From positions 124,001-188,000 of the forward strand of contig NZ_LAKD02000102.1 in the NCBI RefSeq assembly GCF_000968685.2: a DNA stretch of 64,000 nt. The letters run 5' to 3'. The notes under the pieces are model-generated. The model saw nothing but the letters and a program-made list of their open reading frames with translations, ran no database searches and was not told where the DNA came from. This stretch comes from Streptomyces antioxidans. Lineage in GTDB: Bacteria > Actinomycetota > Actinomycetes > Streptomycetales > Streptomycetaceae. This document shows, piece after piece, positions 58,971 through 64,000 of this stretch; the stretch's first letter is position 1, and every line of letters begins with the position of its first letter. The position numbers and the translations under genes are program-made.

Positions 58971-60446
58971 TCAGGCGCCCGTGGTCGCCGGACTGGTGGC
59001 CTCCGAGGCGGGAGCGGCGGGCTCACCGGCCAGCCGTCGCCGCCAGACGTCCAGGATCGCCGCGTCGGTCGGCTTGGTGGCGAGGCTGACCGCCACATAC
59101 GCCACCAGCGAGGCCAGCAGCCCGAAGTAGATGGGCTCGTTGGCGAGGATGCCCTTCCACCCCATCAGCGCGATGACCGTAAGGCCGCCGACACCGACCG
59201 AGGCCAGGGCGCCCGCGCCCGTGCCGCGCTTCCACAGCAGCCCGCCCAGGATCGGCATCAGCAACCCGCCGACCAGCACGTTGTAGGCAACGGTCAGCGC
59301 CTCGACGACATCGTTGAGCGCCACCGAGATGCCGATCACGGCGAGGCCCATGAGGAGGATGAAGACGCGGTTGCCGCCGATCTCGTCATGGGAGGCGCCT
59401 GCCGTACGGAGGGTACGGCCGCGCAGCCGGGCCCAGATGTCGTTGTTGGCCACCGTCGCGCAGGCGATCAGCGCGCCCGAGGAGGTGGACATCACCGCGG
59501 ACAGCGCGGCGGCCAGCACCAGCCCCTTCACGCCTACCGGGAGGGCGTCCTTGACGATGGTCGCGAACGCGTCGTCCGGGGCGCCCAGCTTGGGGTACAG
59601 CACCCTGGCCGCCGTGCCGATGATCGCGCCCGCGACCGCGTAGGCCAGACAGTACGTCCCGGCCGCGGTGCCGCCGAGGCGGGCGACCCGGTCATCGCGG
59701 GCGGTGAAGACCCGCTGCCAGATGTCCTGGCCGATCAGCATGCCGAAGGAGTAGATCAGCACATAGGTGAAGACGGTCTGGCCGCCTATGCCCATGGGGG
59801 AGAAGTAGCCGTGGGGGAGTTCGGACTTCATCGCGTCGAAACCGCCCGCCTTCACCACCGCGATCGGCAGCAGCAGGAGCAGCACGCCCACCGTCTTGAC
59901 CACGAACTGCACCATGTCGGTGAGGGTGATCGACCACATGCCGCCGAGCGTCGAGTAACAGACCACGATCGCCCCGCCGAGCACGATGGCGATGACCCGG
60001 TCCAGCCCGAAGATCACGTCGAAGATGGTGGCGTAGGCGATGGTCGATGTGACCGCCAGCATCAGCGTGTACGCCCACATCACGATGCCCGAGATCAGCC
60101 CGGAGGAGCCGCCGTACCGCAGGTCCAGCATCTGGCTGACCGTGTAGACCTTGAGCCGGGCGATACGCGCCGAGAAGAAGACCGAAAGCGCCAGCAGCCC
60201 GAGGCCGATGGCGATGACCATCCAGGCGCCGGAGAGCCCGTACTGATAGCCGAGCCCGACTCCGCCGATGGTGGACGCGCCGCCGAGCACGATCGCGGCC
60301 ATCGTCCCGGAGTACATCAGCGGCCCCAGCCGCCGCCCCGCGACCAGGAAGTCGCTGGTGGAACGGGCGCGGCGCATCCCCCACCAGCCGAGCGCGAGCA
60401 TGCCCGCGAGATAGACGACGATCACGGTGTAGTCGACAGCGGTCAT
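58971..60446 (-). CDS. sodium:solute symporter (SSS family)
   Basis: 491 residues with about 13 membrane helices; typical SSS segments are GRRLGPLMYSGTMAAIVLGG, VCYSTLGGMWSITLTDMVQF and ALSAVMSTSSGALIACATV with the sodium-site serines. ATG 60446 has GAGGAG upstream. It is divergent from the PucR activator, which probably controls it. The substrate may be an amino acid, purine-derived ureide or polyamine precursor; not resolvable by eye. Confidence 0.92.
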   Translation of the reverse strand: MTAVDYTVIVVYLAGMLALGWWGMRRARSTSDFLVAGRRLGPLMYSGTMAAIVLGGASTIGGVGLGYQYGLSGAWMVIAIGLGLLALSVFFSARIARLKVYTVSQMLDLRYGGSSGLISGIVMWAYTLMLAVTSTIAYATIFDVIFGLDRVIAIVLGGAIVVCYSTLGGMWSITLTDMVQFVVKTVGVLLLLLPIAVVKAGGFDAMKSELPHGYFSPMGIGGQTVFTYVLIYSFGMLIGQDIWQRVFTARDDRVARLGGTAAGTYCLAYAVAGAIIGTAARVLYPKLGAPDDAFATIVKDALPVGVKGLVLAAALSAVMSTSSGALIACATVANNDIWARLRGRTLRTAGASHDEIGGNRVFILLMGLAVIGISVALNDVVEALTVAYNVLVGGLLMPILGGLLWKRGTGAGALASVGVGGLTVIALMGWKGILANEPIYFGLLASLVAYVAVSLATKPTDAAILDVWRRRLAGEPAAPASEATSPATTGA

Positions 60447-60616
60447 GGCGGTGCTCCTCGGTCCGGCTGGGGCGGCGTGCGGTCGGGAGGTCGGGACATC
60501 GGCAGGCGGAGACGTACGGGATCGGGGAGGTCCCGGCGATCCGCGGGGATCGAGCCCCGGGAGGGTCTGGGGAATGTGGGGAGTGACGGAGACCCTAGGT
60601 GTCGCCGAAGCGTCCG

Positions 60617-60632
60617 GGAAGTGTACGTTTCC
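60617..60632 (+). promoter_or_regulatory. partial palindrome in the symporter/PucR divergent promoter
   Basis: The 16-mer has the form GGAA-NN-GTAC-NN-TTCC, 52-67 bases before the pucR start, in a 237-base divergent gap. It is a plausible operator for the PucR-type regulator. A second GTGTACGAACC lies nearby at 60652-60662. Evidence is pattern only. Confidence 0.4.
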
Positions 60633-60683
60633 TCCACTCCCGATCCCCCGGGTGTACGAACCGTCCTCTCGCGAGGTCCCGCC

Positions 60684-62327
60684 ATGATGAACGACCGCGT
60701 CCCCCCGACGGCCCCCGTCCCGCTCTCCACCCTCCTGAGCCACCCCGCCCTGGGCTTGCGGCAGGTCGCGGGCGGGCGCGAGGCGGACACGCCCGTGTAC
60801 TTCGTCCACACCAGCGAGATGGAGGACCCCGTCCCGTATCTGCTGGGTGGAGAGTTGCTGCTCAGCGCGGGGGTGCACTGCCCGGAGGCGGCGGGTGCGG
60901 GCACCTACTGGGACCGCTATGTGGCCCGTACGGTCCAGGCGGGCGCGGCGGCGCTCGGCTTCGGCATCGCCCCGGTGCACGACACGGTGCCCCGCGCGCT
61001 GGCCGAGGCGTGCGACCGGCACGGGCTGCCGCTGGTGGAGGTGCCCAGGCAGACGACCTTCACCGCCGTGGCGAGCGCCGTATGGGACGTGATGGCCGAG
61101 CGCCGCCATCATGAGCTGCGGAGCCTCACCGAGGCACAGCAGTCGCTGGCGACCGCCGCGGCGCGCCCGCACCCCGTACCGGCCGTGCTGCGCCAGCTCA
61201 GCCAGCACCTCGGGGGGTGGACGGTGCTGTACGGGCCGGTCGGCCCGGATGCCCCGGCCGCCCCGGCCGCCGCAGACTGTGCGGAGCTGGCGGCCGCCGG
61301 GCCGCGGCCGTCGCGCGACGCCCGTAAGGCGCTCGGCGCGCTCGCGGCGCGGCTGCGTTCGGGCCCGTCCTCCGCGGCGGGCAGGGCGACCGGCGCGGCC
61401 GGTGAGGAGCTGCTGCTGACCGCGTACGGGCTGGGCGGCCCGGCGGGGCCGGAGGACCGGCTCGCGCTCGGTGTCTGCGCACCCCGGCGGGACGGGGCGG
61501 ATGGAGCGATCGTGGGGGTGGCCGTGGTCCTGCTGTCACTGCTGACGGCCCGGCGGGTGGTCGGCGCCGAGGCCGAGCGCACATCGGCGCTGGTACGGCT
61601 GATGCTCGGCGCCGAACCGGCACGGGTGGCGGGGTTGCTGAGTCCCTTGCCGGGACAGCCAGGGCAATCAGGGACGCGGAGACAGTCAGGGGAGCCGGGA
61701 CAGCCGGAGCGGCCCGGCACGCTCGGGCAGTCGGGGGCCTCCTCCGAGCCCCCGTTGGGCGGCGCGCTGTGGACGGTGGTGCACGGACGGCGGCGCGGTC
61801 GCGGCCGGGACGACGGGCTGCTGGCCACGGCGGCGCTCGCGGCCGGGCTCGGGACGCCGCTGGTCGACCTCGACGGGGACGCGTTGAGCGCCCTGGTGCC
61901 CGGCGAGGCGGAGGTACGGGCACAGCCCGGCTGGACCCTCGGCGTCGGGGCGCCGGTACCGGCCGCGGAGCTGACGCGCGGCGGCGCCGACGCCGCCCGT
62001 GCGCTGCGGCGGGCGGTCGCCGAGCGGGTGCCGCTGGTGCGGAGCGGCCCGCCCCGCGCGGGCGGGGTCGGCTCGCTGGTGGACCCGGCCGAGGCGGGGG
62101 CGCACGGCCGGGCCCTGCTGGCGCCGCTCGAGGGCGCACCGGCGCTGCTGGAGACGCTGCGGGTGTGGCTGTCGCTGCACGGCAGTTGGGACCGTACGGC
62201 GGTGGCGCTGGAGGTCCACCGCAATACGGTCCGTCAGCGGATCGCCCGCGCCGGGGCCCTGCTGGATGTGGACCTGGGCGACGCGGACGTCCGTATGGAG
62301 CTGTGGTTCGCCCTCAAATGGGCGTGA
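60684..62327 (+). CDS. PucR-family transcriptional regulator
   Basis: 547 residues. The N-terminal PucR sensor domain includes VPYLLGGELLLSAGVHCPEA and EVPRQTTFTAVASAVWDVM. The C-terminal PucR-type helix-turn-helix is LETLRVWLSLHGSWDRTAVA then LEVHRNTVRQRIAR. Between them lies a variable region with a low-complexity Gln/Gly/Pro insert (PGQPGQSGTRRQSGEPGQPE), bases ~61645-61760. PucR proteins activate purine/ureide, amino-acid or polyamine catabolism in response to substrate. It faces the symporter gene and probably regulates the module. Confidence 0.92.
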   Translation: MMNDRVPPTAPVPLSTLLSHPALGLRQVAGGREADTPVYFVHTSEMEDPVPYLLGGELLLSAGVHCPEAAGAGTYWDRYVARTVQAGAAALGFGIAPVHDTVPRALAEACDRHGLPLVEVPRQTTFTAVASAVWDVMAERRHHELRSLTEAQQSLATAAARPHPVPAVLRQLSQHLGGWTVLYGPVGPDAPAAPAAADCAELAAAGPRPSRDARKALGALAARLRSGPSSAAGRATGAAGEELLLTAYGLGGPAGPEDRLALGVCAPRRDGADGAIVGVAVVLLSLLTARRVVGAEAERTSALVRLMLGAEPARVAGLLSPLPGQPGQSGTRRQSGEPGQPERPGTLGQSGASSEPPLGGALWTVVHGRRRGRGRDDGLLATAALAAGLGTPLVDLDGDALSALVPGEAEVRAQPGWTLGVGAPVPAAELTRGGADAARALRRAVAERVPLVRSGPPRAGGVGSLVDPAEAGAHGRALLAPLEGAPALLETLRVWLSLHGSWDRTAVALEVHRNTVRQRIARAGALLDVDLGDADVRMELWFALKWA

Positions 62328-62398
62328 AGGGGGCGTGAAGGCGGCGTGAAATGGACGTGAGACACCTGACCTTGAGCTGCCGAGGCGGCACCCGGGCC

Positions 62399-63760
62399 TC
62401 AGAGCTTGGTCCACGCCTCCGTCAGCACCGTCCGCAGTACCTGCTCGATCTCGTCGAAGACCGTCTGGTCGGCGATCAGCGGCGGGGCCAGCTGGACGAC
62501 CGGGTCGCCGCGGTCGTCGGCCCGGCAGTACAGACCGTTCTCGAACAGCGCCTTGGAGAGGAAGCCATAGAGGATCCGCTCGGTCTCCTCCTCGTCGAAG
62601 GACTCCTTGGTGGCCTTGTCCTTCACCAGCTCGATGCCGTAGAAGAAGCCGTTCCCCCGGACATCGCCGACGATCGGCAGCTCGTGCAGCCGCTCCAGCG
62701 TGGCGCGGAACGCGGTCTCGTTGTCCAGCACATGCTGGTTGAGCCCCTCGCGCTCGAAGATGTCCAAGTTGCCCAGGGCCACCGCGGCCGAGACCGGATG
62801 GCCGCCGAAGGTGTAGCCGTGCAGGAAGGTGTTGTCGCCCTCGTAGAAGGGCTCGGCGAGCCGGTCGGAGACGATGCACGCGCCGATCGGGGAGTAACCG
62901 GAGGTCATCCCCTTGGCGCAGGTGATCATGTCCGGGACGTAGCCGAACTTGTCGCAGGCGAACATCGTGCCCACCCGCCCGAAGGCGCAGATGACCTCGT
63001 CCGAGACGAGCAGCACCTCATGGCGGTCGCAGATCTCGCGGACCCGCTGGAAGTATCCGGGCGGCGGCGGGAAGCAGCCGCCCGCGTTCTGCACCGGCTC
63101 CAGGAAGACCGCGGCCACCGTGTCCGGGCCCTCGAAGAGGATCTGCTGCTCGATCTGGTCGGCGGCCCAGCGGCCGAACGCCTCGGGGTCATCACCGAAG
63201 ATCGGGGCACGGTAGATGTTGGTGTTGGGAACCTTGTGGGCGCCGGGGACCAGCGGTTCGAACGGCGCCTTGAGCCCCGGCAGACCGGTGATCGAGAGGG
63301 CGCCCTGCGGGGTGCCGTGGTAGGCGACCGCCCGGGATATGACCTTGTGCTTGGTGGGCTTGCCGATGAGCTTGAAGTACTGCTTGGCCAGCTTCCACGC
63401 GGTCTCGACGGCCTCGCCGCCGCCGGTGGTGAAGAAGACCTTGTTCAGGTCGCCGGGTGCGTAGCCCGCCAGCCGCTCGGCGAGCTCGACGGCCTTGGGG
63501 TGGGCGTAGCTCCACACCGGGAAGAAGGCGAGCTCCTGGGCCTGCTTGTAGGCCGTCTCCGCCAGCTCGACCCGGCCGTGGCCCGCGTTGACCACGAACA
63601 GCCCGGCCAGGCCGTCGATGTACCGCTTGCCCTTGTCGTCGTAGATGTACGTGCCCTCACCGCGCACGATCGTCGGCACGGGGGAGTTCTCGTACGACGA
63701 CATGCGGGTGAAGTGCATCCACAGGTGGTCGTACGCCGTCTTGGAGAGGTCGGCGCTCAT
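62399..63760 (-). CDS. class III (omega) aminotransferase
   Basis: 453-residue PLP enzyme: GLAGLFVVNAGHGRVELAE, the PLP-phosphate loop TTGGGEAVETAWKLAK, YHGTPQGALSITG, catalytic-aspartate region LLVSDEVICAFGRVG, and Schiff-base lysine in CAKGMTSGYSPIG. The family includes putrescine, GABA, beta-alanine and taurine aminotransferases. I recall that the corresponding S. coelicolor gene has been implicated in polyamine use; unverified here. It begins 2 bases after the Lrp regulator gene, so they form an operon. Confidence 0.93.
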   Translation of the reverse strand: MSADLSKTAYDHLWMHFTRMSSYENSPVPTIVRGEGTYIYDDKGKRYIDGLAGLFVVNAGHGRVELAETAYKQAQELAFFPVWSYAHPKAVELAERLAGYAPGDLNKVFFTTGGGEAVETAWKLAKQYFKLIGKPTKHKVISRAVAYHGTPQGALSITGLPGLKAPFEPLVPGAHKVPNTNIYRAPIFGDDPEAFGRWAADQIEQQILFEGPDTVAAVFLEPVQNAGGCFPPPPGYFQRVREICDRHEVLLVSDEVICAFGRVGTMFACDKFGYVPDMITCAKGMTSGYSPIGACIVSDRLAEPFYEGDNTFLHGYTFGGHPVSAAVALGNLDIFEREGLNQHVLDNETAFRATLERLHELPIVGDVRGNGFFYGIELVKDKATKESFDEEETERILYGFLSKALFENGLYCRADDRGDPVVQLAPPLIADQTVFDEIEQVLRTVLTEAWTKL

Positions 63761-63762
63761 TG

Positions 63763-64000
63763 CTATCTCGTTCCCCAGGTATAGGTCTGCTTCCGGAGCT
63801 TGAGGTAGACGAAGCTCTCGGTGGAGCGCACACCGGGCAGCGTGCGGATCCGCTTGTTGATCATTTCGAGGAGGTGGTCGTCGTCCTCGCAGACGATTTC
63901 GATCAGGAGATCGAAGGAACCCGCGGTGACGACCACGTACTCGACCTCGTCCATGGCGGTCAGCGCGTCCGCGACCGGGTCGAGATCGCCCTCGACGTTG
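63763..64000 (-). CDS. Lrp/AsnC-family regulator, 5' end cut by window
   Basis: The visible C-terminal 78 residues form the effector-binding (RAM) domain: VEYVVVTAGSFDLLIEIVCE, then LLEMINKRIRTLPGVRSTES and FVYLKLRKQTYTWG. The frame is open to the window edge (NVEGDLDPVADALTA...), so the helix-turn-helix lies outside. It is encoded directly before the aminotransferase on the same strand and probably controls it in response to an amino acid or amine. Confidence 0.9.
   Translation of the reverse strand, partial: NVEGDLDPVADALTAMDEVEYVVVTAGSFDLLIEIVCEDDDHLLEMINKRIRTLPGVRSTESFVYLKLRKQTYTWGTR

Noticed and set aside
58905..60683. Upstream extension of the PucR frame, antisense to the symporter
   Set aside because: The PucR domain starts at ATG 60684; the 590 codons before it are antisense to the symporter gene and rich in His/Arg/Asp repeats, typical of shadow frames.
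1..64000. Mobile elements, prophage, integrative element or attachment site
   Set aside because: No transposase, integrase, terminal repeats or tRNA-linked att duplication was seen; gene order is that of the conserved Streptomyces core.

Overview
This window is chromosomal DNA from a Streptomyces species (Actinobacteria). The evidence is the very high GC content with strong third-position GC bias, frequent GTG and TTG starts, rare TTA codons, and developmental genes closely resembling WhiG and NsdA of S. coelicolor. It is a conserved housekeeping stretch of the chromosome core. I saw no insertion sequence, prophage, CRISPR array, rRNA or tRNA gene. Both window edges cut a gene: a DUF177 protein on the left and an Lrp/AsnC regulator on the right.

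Layout. 0-3 kb: DUF177-rpmF-rnc-mutM, with an HxlR-type regulator overlapping mutM tail to tail. 3-9.4 kb: a secreted CAP-domain protein, acylphosphatase, a small coiled-coil protein, and smc carrying an unusually large insertion in its hinge. 9.5-17.3 kb: glucose permease glcP, a luciferase-like oxidoreductase, two small hypothetical proteins (one secreted), a NarL-type two-component pair, and ftsY. 17.3-26.2 kb: a Prim-Pol-like protein, nsdA, the ammonium/PII operon amtB-glnK-glnD behind GlnR-type boxes, and ffh. 26.3-32.7 kb: a methyltransferase, an archaeal/eukaryotic-type proS, a SprT-like putative metalloprotease, and rpsP-khpA-rimM-trmD-rplS. 32.7-37.1 kb: four tandem type I signal peptidases (sipW, sipX, sipY, sipZ) and a Nudix hydrolase. 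37.1-42.7 kb: DUF2469, yraN-comM-dprA, the sporulation sigma factor whiG, and a TetR regulator. 42.1-49.8 kb: an M23-type protein running antisense into the TetR gene, then rpsB-tsf-pyrH-frr-cdsA-rlmN. 49.9-53.8 kb: a TPP riboswitch with a thiamine ABC transporter. 53.8-57 kb: a LOG-family protein and an ABC transporter pair. 57-64 kb: a ThDP enzyme, a sodium/solute symporter, a PucR activator, a class III aminotransferase and an Lrp regulator, which look like one amine or amino-acid catabolic module.

How the genes work together. Much of the window supports protein synthesis and export: ribosomal proteins, rRNA/tRNA modification, EF-Ts, ribosome recycling, both protein parts of the SRP pathway (ffh, ftsY) and the signal peptidases. 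Nitrogen control (amtB-glnK-glnD), carbon uptake (glcP), thiamine salvage and chromosome maintenance (smc, comM, dprA, mutM) surround it. Development enters through nsdA and whiG. Rare TTA codons occur in nsdA, yraN and twice in dprA, which suggests bldA-dependent translation of these genes.

I did not find a clearly new defence or biosynthetic system. The most unusual items are the ~150-residue hinge insertion in SMC, the SprT-like protein, the TTA codons in a DNA-processing operon, a twin 18-bp palindrome beside an orphan ABC transporter whose ATPase lacks the normal signature motif, and several long overlaps or missing stops (sipX/sipY and the M23-type protein/TetR).
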